The notes beneath the pieces were generated by a model. It worked only from the letters and a program-made list of their open reading frames with translations, had not been told where the DNA came from and searched no databases. Of a stretch of 64,000 nucleotides of DNA, positions 11,080 through 21,556 are shown in pieces. Origin of the DNA: Hydra vulgaris (lineage: Eukaryota; Cnidaria; Hydrozoa; Anthoathecata; Hydridae); NCBI RefSeq assembly GCF_038396675.1, contig NC_088924.1, positions 26,723,501 through 26,787,500 of the forward strand, given 5' to 3'. Position 1 is the stretch's first letter. Each line of letters begins with the position of its first letter. Made by a program: the position numbers and the translations under genes.

Positions 11080-12089
11080 TGCTTTAGGCTCTCATAACCT
11101 CAATCAAACTCTTGACATTTGCCATTAATACAACAATTTGAATTCTGAGATTTAAACCCAAAAGCATGATTCAATTTAATATTATTTTAAATTGATAACT
11201 ATTTCTGCTTAATATTATATCAGATATATAGATCTTAGTTTTGTCTTATATATTTAAGTTTACTAGTAAGACTTTCTAAAACGCACGGTATATTTAATTC
11301 ATATGGCTCTCTAGGGTTATTTTATTCACAGGCCTTACAATATATTCATTGCAACATTAAGCTCCTATTTACAAACCTAATTTGTTGTTCGTTATCAGTG
11401 AAGAGTTGCATAATTTACATACATTTATACATGTTTTTCAACAAAAATTAAAAATTTTCGTTTTTAAAATAAATCAAAATACCAATCAAAATATAGTAGC
11501 TTATTCCATACCTATAACGAAGGCTATTGTTTATACTGTGTTGAGTAACAGTTCCAGAATTTTACCCATTGAAAATTTCCGCATTTCCGCTTTTTAACCG
11601 TGTTACAATTGGATTAAAAAATTATTTTTAATCCAATTACAGTTTGAAAATTAAATATCTATAATTATTTCTTTTTCAGAAATAATTATTTCAAAACTTT
11701 TTACTTATGTTATAATTTAGAGACCCAATCGTTTAATAGAACTATGTTTTAGTCAGCAAAGTATCTTACAGACATGTTAATATTTCAAAACCACCTTAAC
11801 TAAACCGAGTATGGCATTGTTTTGAACAAAACATTTGTTTGTTGGATAAAAAGTCAAGTTATTATTGCTGAAAGTTAAAATGCAACATTAAAGGCTTTTG
11901 TATTCGGTAAAAAAAATATAAACCAATTATTTTATCCATTTATTTTTGTTAAAATTGACTTTTATTTTATGTAGTACCACCCGTATTAGTTAAAAAAAAC
12001 GATGAATGTCTTTTACAAAGTAATTTTACTTTACCCCATAAATTTTTACGAAACTTTAAACGTGCTTTGCACATGTGCATAAAATTCAA

Positions 12090-12090
<1 letters not shown>
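11080..12090. other. No gene recognised
   Basis: A+T-rich sequence without coding, splice or repeat signals that I can support. Confidence 0.5.

Positions 12091-12091
<1 letters not shown>

Positions 12092-12159
<68 letters not shown>
12092..12159. repeat. (TA)n microsatellite
   Basis: About 34 uninterrupted AT units adjoining the left end of the fold-back element at 12165. Confidence 0.98.
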
Positions 12160-12162
<3 letters not shown>

Positions 12163-12164
12163 AA

Positions 12165-12755
12165 GGGGCGGATCCTGCATTTTTTTGTGTTTTAGATAAC
12201 TTCATGACATGGAATAAAAATTTATACTTGTATCAAATAAGGATGCTTTACAAAAATTTGCGATGATTAGAATCTGGGAACAAAAAAGCCCTAAAGTTTT
12301 GGCCATGACTTCCCCAAACGTGAGAAAAACAAGTTGATAAAATACTTTTTTAACGATTCTCAACTAAAGTTAAATTCATCGATATATTTTAAATTTCATA
12401 CAATAAACTTTTAACATTCAAAAGTTATGGCCATACAAAATTTGTAACCCCTTCTTGTAACCTCTCATTTTTAAACGCTGATAGATTATACGATATATTA
12501 TAAATGTAATATTTTTCGATGAATATAACTTTAGTTGAGAATAGTAAAAAATACATTTTATTAACTTGTTGTTTCACGTTTGAGGCAGTTGTGACCAAAA
12601 ATTTAGGACTTTTTTGGTTCACAGGCTCTATCATCGCAATTTTTCTCAAAACATCCTTATTTGACATAATTATAAACATTTAAATGTTTGGAGATAATTC
12701 CACGTCTGGAAGTTATTTATTTCGAATAATAAAAAGTGCTTGATCCGCCACTGAT
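12165..12755. mobile_element. Fold-back element with ~250-bp imperfect inverted arms
   Basis: The left end GGGGCGGATCCTGCATTTTT pairs with the right end, which complemented reads CAGTGGCGGATCAAGCACTT. Pairing continues inward through GCGATGATTAGAATCTGGGA, AAACGTGAGAAAAACAAGTT and TTCTCAACTAAAGTTA, each of which recurs complemented in the right half. There is no coding capacity. A shorter member of the family is at 33972-34386. It is flanked on the left by (TA)n. Confidence 0.85.
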
Positions 12756-12759
12756 AAAT

Positions 12760-14000
12760 ATTATCTATAATATTGTTTGTATAATTTTGGTTAATTTGTT
12801 TAAAGTTGCAAAATAATCTTTGTTGAAGTTTGCTAATCTTTTCTGATCATCGCAAAGTGTCAAAAAAAAAGTTGCAAAGAGCGTTCAACATGGCGATTCA
12901 AATTTGAAGAACGTTGAACATTATTGGTTGATAATTATATTTAGCTACAAGTTCAAAATCAAAATTTTGAGTAATAAAATAATAAAAAGAAATATTTTTT
13001 TCATCAGTCGTTTGCAAAAGAAAAAGAAAAGGTAGTGATGTTAACATTTAATCTTTTAAAAACATTTAGGAATACATTTAATCTCGTTGGTTGCAATAAG
13101 ATTTTTTCAAGAAAATGGTAGTATTCATTACTATTTTATTTTAGTACTTTAGCGAATGTCGTCATCTCTAATAATAATTTATTCGAGTATTGGATTATTT
13201 ATAGTTATTTATGCGAGTTTAATTATATTATTTAAGTTATATACGACACAACGTGTCTTACGACATGTTTATTATTTTAACTCTCTTAAGCCGGCTCAAT
13301 TACCCAACTCAAATCACCTTGCGAAACAACAAATAGCAGGTATCTTTATCTGTTCATATTCTTTCGGAAGATTGGTACAATACGGTACGAAACAATAAAT
13401 ATTGTCTTGTTCCTTTTTTACCATACCGTACTTTAGTTTTAAAATTTTTTTATTGAAATATACATATTTTATAACGTTTTGTATCTTTTATACGAAACAA
13501 AATAAAGCACGTATTATTTTGTACCAATTTTTACAAAACGAAAACTGTACTTTATAAAATTTTTAAGGTTCTGTCCAGATGAAAAAAATATTGCAAAAAT
13601 AAATACTTAATAAATAAAATTTATATTTTAAATTTAAAACAGAAAAAATAAAAATTAATAAAATTGCATTTTTGCAGTTTTTAAAAAGTTGATTAAACTA
13701 AAGTAGTTTCCTAAACTATTTTTAGGGAAGATTTTACCCTTATCCACCGCCCCCTGCCCTAAAAAAAAAGAAAACTTATTCGCAATTTATAGATTGTTTT
13801 TTAAAGAATACTAATAGCTAGTATTTGACACATTTCAGTCGACAAATTTTTAGTTTTAACTTTGATCATAACTCATCAACAACTCATAATGATCTCAAAA
13901 GTTATAATTGGTGCTGAATAAGCTCTTGTTCTATTAGCACCAATGCCAGTGAGAAAACCTATCAAAGATCCTAAATCCAAATCTGCACCATCAGACCATC
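12760..14000. other. No gene recognised
   Basis: Contains one short hydrophobic open frame at 13156-13398 without support, and A+T-rich spacer around it. Confidence 0.5.
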
Positions 14001-14007
14001 ATCTCTA

Positions 14008-14115
14008 GGGTAACCATTGTCCTGGTTTTTACGCAGGATAGCGCAGCGTCAAGCTAATTAAAATTAGTTTAGCGCTGCGCTCTCCTATATAAAAACCGGG
14101 ACAATGGTCACCCTG
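14008..14115. mobile_element. Fold-back MITE with AGGGTRACCATTGTCC ends
   Basis: The left end AGGGTAACCATTGTCCTGGT pairs with the right end, complemented AGGGTGACCATTGTCCCGGT. Inner arms AGCGCAGCG and CGCTGCGCT also pair, so the ~108-bp unit folds almost completely. Flanking direct repeats GACCATCATC and GACCATCTTC may be a diverged target duplication, although the left one stands a few bases off the terminus. Confidence 0.7.
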
Positions 14116-14233
14116 ACCATCTTCCACAATCAGATGTTCACCAACTTTATTACTACTATTAAAAATCAAAAGCAAACCAAAAAAAAAATCGGAATAAACA
14201 TTGTAAGCTGACACCAAGCTTTAGCAACGCCAG

Positions 14234-14477
14234 GGGCCGTATTCTCATCTCTCCGTTAAACTTAACGGAGCGTTAATCAAAAACTTATTATTAACTACAA
14301 TAATAAAAAAATTCTTTAAAAATATAATTTTTTAAACATAAATGTTTTATTTTGGTATTAGTTTTATTTAAACGAATTTATAAAAATTTTCGTCGTTTCT
14401 TTACTTAGAAATATTGTAATGAAATTTTAGACAAAAGCTCCGGTAAGCTTAACGTAGAGATGTGAATACGGCTGCAG
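14234..14477. mobile_element. MITE with GCCGTATTC terminal repeats
   Basis: The left end GGCCGTATTCTCATCTCTCC matches the complement of the right end, GCAGCCGTATTCACATCTCT, and the similarity runs on through GTTAA-CTTA-CGGAGC. The unit is about 244 bp with a non-coding A+T core. A similar terminus, CCCGTATTCATGATTGAAAG, occurs at 14569 without a visible partner. Confidence 0.7.
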
Positions 14478-14479
14478 GT

Positions 14480-15900
14480 TCTCCTTGAACTTCAGCCAAA
14501 ATATAAAAAAGCAATCAAAAGAAAAATTAGAAAGTCTTTATTACAACTGCATAAAAAATAAAATTGGACCCGTATTCATGATTGAAAGGGACATTGATTC
14601 AGACTCTAACTAAATTGTATTGTAAATGTCAAAGTAAAATAAATACTTTTTAGAATAAATTTTAATTTATTGTAAAATGTATTTATTACTTATCACAACA
14701 TAAGTTTGTTAAAATTTATGGTAAATAATCCGTAAACAATAGTAATTTCTCGTAAAATTCGATTAATATCTTGTTATATTAGTAAATAAGTTTTGCACCA
14801 TTAATAAATTAAGATTAGAAATTTTGAATGACATGAAAAAACTTATATTTAAACGAAATACCAAGCGTTTTATTGAAACTCTTTATTATATTTATTTATA
14901 CTTTACTAATTGTTTTAGATAATACATCACGCAAAATTCTCATTAAAAAAATATTATAATGGCTCCTATATAAATTAAATTACGCAACAATCAGCGTCAA
15001 TGTTAATGACTTTTACACTAACGTCTTTCGTTAAAATAGGTCATACTTTGTACGTTTGTTTTGACTTTTACGGTTTTGTTTAGGAAAATGTTTAATCTTA
15101 TATCGTTTTGAACTAATTTTTACGAAACAAAATAAAACTTGTTTTGTTCCAAAGTGTTTTTTATGTAACAAAGCATAAGACTTGTTTCGCACTGTTTTTT
15201 AAAATCTAAAAAATCTTATGTCGTTTTGTATTTTTATTAAAACAATTTTTTTTACCTTTGTGTCTCGTTTTGTATTATACCGTTTTGAGACGCAGGTGCT
15301 TAGACAAGTAACGAAATGATTAAAACAGAACTGACCAAACTGTCGCTTTAGAAAGAAAGAGAAACTTGATTAAATGCCAAAAACCAAATCCAGATTTAAT
15401 AAATACCAAGACAATCAATTCAAATCGTGCACGATTTATAAATAATTTGAAAGTACTTTTAAAAAAAATTACTTTATCCTGATGTGTTTTTTTAATAGTA
15501 ATTACTTCTAATTAAGTTTAAATATACATTGCTAGTCAATATTTTGCAATTTCTTTTTATTTTAAGAGAATTTTTTTATAATTAATAAACATAACAAAAA
15601 AACAAAAAGATTATCTAGTTTATGCGTTTGAAAATATATTTGCAAATCTTATTATTAACTGAAAAAATTCAAGCATATTTAATTTTTCTGTAGAAGACGT
15701 ATATTTTAAAAAAATATTTTAAAAAGTATTTATAATAGTTATGATAAATAATTTTATTTTTGAAAATATATTTGTTAACAAATATATTTTCAAAAATAGT
15801 ATTAATAGTGCTATATTGCTTAGCGGGTGCAAGGAAGCAGTATTGTTAACAAAAGGAACCATAACATATTTAAGCATTGTGGCCCCTAGTTTATAGTCAC
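14480..15900. other. No gene recognised
   Basis: A+T-rich presumed intron. Motifs such as CGTTTTGTA/TACGAAACAA recur at 13480-13560 and 15090-15290, suggesting old repeat scraps. Confidence 0.5.
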
Positions 15901-15962
15901 GAATTTTCAAAAGTAATTCATAGCTAAGCAGATTTTAAGTGTATATATTAAACAAGTATTAC

Positions 15963-16376
15963 CTTTTGGAATGATAGTAAATTTTCCATCAGCTTCTGTT
16001 TTTATTGTGAGTTTTCTAGAACATGTGTTGACAAGCAAACGCGAGATACTTTGCATTTTAAAATCATTTAACTCTGTCGAGTTAAGTAACACCTTGTATT
16101 GTGGTATTAAGTCTGATATAATATTTTTTAGAACTAGACAGTGTGGCCGTTTTGGATAAGCTATATATGCACATTGTTCTTTTCTGATATCAACTTCACA
16201 TTGGCTGAGTTTGGACTTTTTGCTATACTCGGGCTTCTTTTTGAAAAATTCTGTTAGTCGCGGGAATTTCGGAATTTCTTTTAAAGCAGAAAGAGAGCGA
16301 GTTTCGATTAGAATTATGCTTGTTACTATCACCAGTGTTGTAAAAAATATCATCAGAGCAAACAAGGAGCTATACC
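15963..16376 (-). CDS. Membrane-anchored exon, unidentified gene
   Basis: On the minus strand an open frame runs to a good donor, CAAAAG|GTAATACT, at 15963/15962. It encodes a strongly hydrophobic segment (MIFFTTLVIVTSIILI) typical of a signal anchor or transmembrane helix. A lysine-rich stalk follows, and then a Cys-containing region with SRKLTIKTEADGKFTIIPK, which resembles beta-strand repeats of extracellular proteins. A possible acceptor (TTATAATAG) lies just above 16376; alternatively the ATG at about 16350 starts the protein, and this cannot be decided. The donor is phase 1, as required by the acceptor of the exon at 5383-5547, so it may be the upstream part of that gene across a 10-kb intron. 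This is an inference from phase and strand only. Confidence 0.55.
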
Positions 16377-16947
16377 TATTATAAATATATTTAAAAACCT
16401 AATAGACAAGTTGAAATTTAAAAATAAAGTTAAAATTAAAAAGCTTTTTTTAATGTCTTAAACTATTATTAAAGTTGGGTTTATATAAATTTAAGAAAAT
16501 ATTTTCCTTGCCATGTTGTAATTTTCACGCCGTCATTGTCAGTTATTATTAATTTTCTTTTGATGACAGAGAATTAAGAAGTGAAAACAGTTAAATAACG
16601 AAAATTATTCGTTGATAGCATTTTTACATTATTAAATAATTTGGTATAAACAAAATAAAAACAAAGTAATAAAAGAATTAAAAAATAGCAATGAAAAAAG
16701 TAATAAAAATAAAAAGAATAATATGGACATTATTTAGATATAATTATTTAAAAACTTCAAGCTATTTACTAATAGTTTAATGTAAACTATTAATTATTTT
16801 TTATTAGTTATTTAACCTGGATAAAGAGTTGTTAACATTACAGTCGACATCCAAAACTTAAATCTTAAACTAAGAACGAATATATTTTATTAGTTGTATA
16901 CCAAATATTTTTATAAATGTTACTACTTATCAGAATAAGTGTAAAAT

Positions 16948-17055
16948 CCCAGTGGGCACAGTGCGTTTTTTAAACGTTCGTTGGACGTTTTTATTAGGTT
17001 TAATTCTAATAAAAACGTCTAAAAAACGTTTTAAAAACGTACCTTTCCCACTGGG
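16948..17055. mobile_element. 108-bp MITE-like element with CCCAGTGGG ends
   Basis: It begins CCCAGTGGGCACAGTGCG and ends ACCTTTCCCACTGGG. The interior carries facing copies of AAAACGT/ACGTTT, for example ACGTTTTTATTAG against CTAATAAAAACGT. The termini match those at 2683-2764, so the two are members of one family with different cores. Confidence 0.7.
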
Positions 17056-18199
17056 TAAGTAGATAAGAATTAATGTTCTATGAAAACAAAGACATGAAAC
17101 TAAAAGTTTTTCAAATAAAGTTCTTTAAAAAAAAAAGATTTTTCAAAATGTGTTCTATTTAAACATCATTTGCAACTGTTTGCATCGTGATTACCACCCA
17201 CCACCCACTGTTGCTATTACCACCCTCTGTTGGTATTAGCAGTTATTAAATTTAGTTTAAAATGTTTTTAGTTTAACTTTTTACCCTCCCCTTCCCCCTG
17301 AAAAAGAACGTTTTAAATTTTATATAGGTCTAGTCTAGTCTTAACTTTTGAATGCAAAGAAAGTGTCACCAAAGTTTAAAATCTAAAAATGGATGTTTAT
17401 TTAAGATGTTTGTTTTAATTTTTCTTTCTCTTTTTTTTATTTTGAGAAATATATTAGCTTTGTTGTTTGTTTCAAGTGTCAAATCACCACTAATTTAAAA
17501 AACGTATCCCCGTTTCGCATTAACGAGTACAAAAAAATTCATTTTGTTTATTAGTTGCTCAAACATCAGTGCCCAGTTCACCTTTGTTAGAGATATACAA
17601 AGACAGAGTTTTGAAAAATAAGATAAAGATATCTTGAAATTTATGCAACGTAATTGGTTTTTCCATAAAAATCATCCACTCTTGCAGTCACTGCCACTAC
17701 AAAATACAATCTTTTCAATCAATATCACCACGCTGTATTGCAATCACCACCATAATATTGCAGTTACCACTGACTCCTCATTAATTTGCAGTCAACGACA
17801 TCACAAAACGTAACACTACCTTTAAATTCTTAATAACAATGTGTTGCAGTTGCCACTACGACAAACGCATTGCCACTACCACAAACGCATACACTAACAT
17901 AACCATTTCTTGAAGTCACCATTGCTACAAGCTCAAAAAAAATACTGAAAACGTGTTACATGTGTTATTGGTAAAGGTTTGTCATACTTGGTGACGTAAC
18001 ATTGACTTTTTTTCTTTATTCAGGTTACGCATCTTCGCCGCAACTATATGTATGAACTATAATTACTCAATTAAAAAAGCCTAATTTTTGGTAAAATTTG
18101 TATTGGTAAAGTATATCAGTTCTTGGTTCGGTCAATTTTTTGGAATGCTACGCAAGCTCCAAATTTTAACTCTGGGTTGTAGCAAAGAAAAATTCTCCT
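17056..18199. other. No gene recognised; loose CCAC-rich repeats
   Basis: From about 17690 to 17930, phrases such as TTGCAGTCACTGCCACTAC and ACCACAAACGCAT recur irregularly, like a decayed minisatellite related to the one at 18200. Confidence 0.5.
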
Positions 18200-18345
18200 T
18201 TGTACTACCACTGCCTACACAATCGCCACTGCCTATACACCACCACTGCCTACACACCACCATTGCTACACAACCGCATACTATTGAAAAATATTTTTCT
18301 TTTGTACGTGATAGTACCTACACAACCGCCTACTATTAAATACCA
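18200..18345. repeat. Minisatellite CCACTGCCTACACAAC
   Basis: Units of about 15-17 bases around CACCACTGCCTACACA are repeated six to eight times with variation. A further unit pair (CTACACAACCGCCTACTATT) follows a short spacer. Confidence 0.75.
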
Positions 18346-20620
18346 TATTATATTCTATTGAAAAAGGCTGCTCTAAAATGTTATGTAATTATGTAAAAAC
18401 TTTGCGATTAAGTTATTTAACTTAAAAAGTCATCCGTGATCAGGGTTCAGAGTTCGTGGCCTTCTATGACCATATATGCAACATCGGTAAGAAAGGATGC
18501 GTAAACTTTTTAATTAAATATTCTTCCTCAGTGCTTTGAGACAAGACCATAAGGTCTTTTTAGAGCATCTTATTAACCGGAAAAAAGTTGTTAATTAGCA
18601 TCGACTAAGTATTAATTAAGTATCAATAAAACGTTTATTACGCATTAAGCATTAATAAAGGTGTAATTAGAATTCAATTAACCATTAATTAGGCGTTAAT
18701 TAAACTATGTGCAATAATTGCGCGATTCAACCAAATTTTAATCGCGCAAACTAAAAATCTTTTAAAATAAAAGTTAGTATACCTTTTGAACTTCCCTTCA
18801 TAGAAAAGTTGTTTTTTTATTTTATTACAGGTCTTTTGCAGCAACTTTAATGTTTAGATGCATTAAAAATAATTAGTTCGATTGCAAACTTTATATTACC
18901 TAATTATATAAGTTATAAAAATAATTTAGAAGAATACTATATATTACGTGCAAAGAACCAGATCGATAGCTCACAGCTATTTGGATTATTCGATTTGAGC
19001 CACTTGAGTATATTTTAAGCAAGTTATTAGTTACTTTAAACTATCTGATATGCTGTGTATTGTCATTTTAACTTACCGTTTTAGTTGCGTTCCACCGTTT
19101 ATAGCAATAAGTCTAAAACATAACTTGTTGCTTTTGTGCAGCGAAGCATAGTAAGTTTATTTAAAAAAAAAGCCAATTAAGCCAGCAATTAAGAAGCAAC
19201 CTGATTTCACCAAACATGCTCAAGCACTCCTAAATTTTAATTGGATAATGTATAATTCGTTTGTTTTAATTGGCCGTTTAAATTTATGAAAACACCAATG
19301 AAAGATATTTGAGAAAATATTTTATTTTTACTAACTTTAAGAAATATACTGTCATGTAAATCTGTTATTTGGTGATTAAGATAAGTAACTTACATAGATG
19401 GTATGAATTACAAATATCTTTGTATTTTTGAGTCTGAAATAAAAAACACCTTTAAAAAAAATCAAAGACTAAATTAGTTCAAAACTTATTGACAAGTTTA
19501 AAGTTTCATTATCAAATATTAAAAAGCTTAATAGTTTTTTTATTTTGTCTTCAATAGGCAAATGAGCTACCCTCAAACTCATAGGCTTACTTTGCTTTTC
19601 AATTGTCGTGATTTTTGTAACACACACTTTATTTAAAATAGTATGAAAATACAAAAGTAAGGCATTTCTACGACTCTAATAAGTTATTTAACTTGATCCC
19701 CTCCTCCCTCCCCTAAAAAAATAAAAAGATTTCTATCCATGTATATATTTAAATATTTCAATTCAGTATTAAACAAGCGTCAGCATACAAAAGTCAATAC
19801 GAAAGCATAAAAAAAAAAGAATAGTATTTGTAAAAAATTATAAATAAATTTGTTCTCCAAACAAAACTTTGAACACGCTACAGCTGTAGCGTTTTCAAAA
19901 CTTTTTTTTAACTAGGAACAAAAAAAATTTCCAGATACGGTAATTAGGGACTTCAGTCACGTGACTTTTTCCGTGTCGCAAGTTCATCATATAAATAAAC
20001 GCGATTTTTTCGGCAACTTTTTAGGCTAACTATCTAATTTCAAACCAAATTGCCCGTTGTATGCCCTTGGCAAATGCTAAATAAAAATGTTGTTCTGTGA
20101 AGGTTATTCTTTGAAGTTCCTTAAAAAAGATGCCAGAAAATTTTTCAAGTCGTTTTCTTCATAGTTATGTTCATTTACACATTTTGACAAGTAAATATGC
20201 TAACTTACATTGCTTTTTTGGCATTCTAGCACCTCAAAAAAGAATATTAAGCTTATTAAATAATAGTATTTGATATTAGTTTTTATATTCATTTGCTTTT
20301 TATATCTGGACTTATCAATTTAAAAAATACACTTTTCCATCAGTTTTTCGATCTTTTACTAGACGCCATTATGGTATTCCGTTTAACCTACATAGTTATC
20401 TACATGGATATTTAGTAAGCGCTTATTAATGTGACTGATATATAATTAGTTTTTTATGTCTAGCTGTTTGAAATGCAAAATAGAGATCTGTATTTCTGGT
20501 ATCAAAATTTAGAAGACAAAAGCTTAGCCAATGTGTGCACAGTTTTTAAACAACACTTTTTTTCCAATTTCCAAATTGCTATAAATGACCTTACTTTGTT
20601 TTCGAAAATAAAAAGAGTGA
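18346..20620. other. No gene recognised
   Basis: A+T-rich. Contains a near-perfect 32-bp palindrome at 19869-19900 (TTTGAACACGCTACAG and its complement with one mismatch) and a scrap at 18525-18560 that matches 28550-28590 in inverse orientation (GACCATCAGGTCTTGTC-like). No coding region is supported. Confidence 0.5.
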
Positions 20621-20856
20621 TTCAAAAAGTTAGGTTGTAGGTACGTGTGTAAAAATTTCAAACCATTTATTTATTAAAGTTTTATATATGGTTCGAAAGA
20701 GCTTTGAATTTGTAATAAAATGGTGAAAAATTTATGAAAAAAGAATCATTACAAAAAAAGTTATGCTCTTTTAAGTAACATACCTCTAAAAATATCAAAA
20801 ATACTGAATTCTCCACTGTCAAAAACCGCCCCTCCCCCTAACACTATGTAACGGAA

Positions 20857-21335
20857 GTGGAAATACATACCTCCACTGCGCGGAACAATAGGGCATGTGG
20901 TCATGAATATTTTTTGATGAAATTCGGCAGGCACATAGAAAATAGATGTATACAGTTGCCTTAAAAATTTTAAATATGTACCAACATGCCTTCAATATTA
21001 ATGCACCTCCGGAACAGAAACAAAATTTTAAAAACGAATGAAAACCACTGGTAACTGTAAAAATAACTACAGAATTTATAACAAAAAGCAACAGTAACAA
21101 TAGCAGAAACAGTTTTATAAAGTGTAACAGTAACAGTAACACTAAAAGAGGTGGAAATGGTACCTCCACTGGGTCGAAAAATACGGTATTTGGTCATGAA
21201 TATTTTTTAATGAAATTTGGCAGGCACATAGAAAATAGATCTATACAGTTGACTGGAAAATTTCAAATATGTACCAACATGCCTTCGATATCAATGCAGT
21301 GCCAGAACAGGAACGAAATTTTAAATAGCAATAAA
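20857..21335. repeat. Direct duplication, ~175-bp blocks ~293 bp apart
   Basis: The block starting GGAAATACATACCTCCACTG at about 20857 recurs as GGAAATGGTACCTCCACTGG at about 21150. Both continue through GGTCATGAATATTTTTT, GGCAGGCACATAGAAAATAG and TATGTACCAACATGCCTTC. Identity is high but not perfect. It lies immediately upstream of the large open frame at 21557. Imperfect inverted repeats (GTAGGTACGTGTGT near 20638, complemented at 21541-21556) may bound the whole block as an insertion. Confidence 0.8.
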
Positions 21336-21556
21336 AAAACTGAAAAATTTATTACACGTAAAAAAAAACCATAATTTATTCAAGATAAAACATTCTACTT
21401 TTTTAATAAAGTCTAAGCTGGTATAAAATTCTAAAAAAAAAGACAAATAAATACATCTTTACCACACCGACTTCGAGCACGCTGTGAAAAAAAAGGTCAC
21501 AAATTTTTACTTTGAAATCGGTGCCGTAAAAAGCCAGATACGCACGTACCTATAGG

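Noticed and set aside
13156-13398. Hydrophobic 80-codon plus-strand frame
   Set aside because: A/T-driven Ile/Leu/Tyr composition, no splice or start context, no homology cue.
19960-19990. GTCACGTGAC palindrome as a regulatory E-box site
   Set aside because: A single 10-bp palindrome with no adjacent gene or promoter; expected by chance at this scale.
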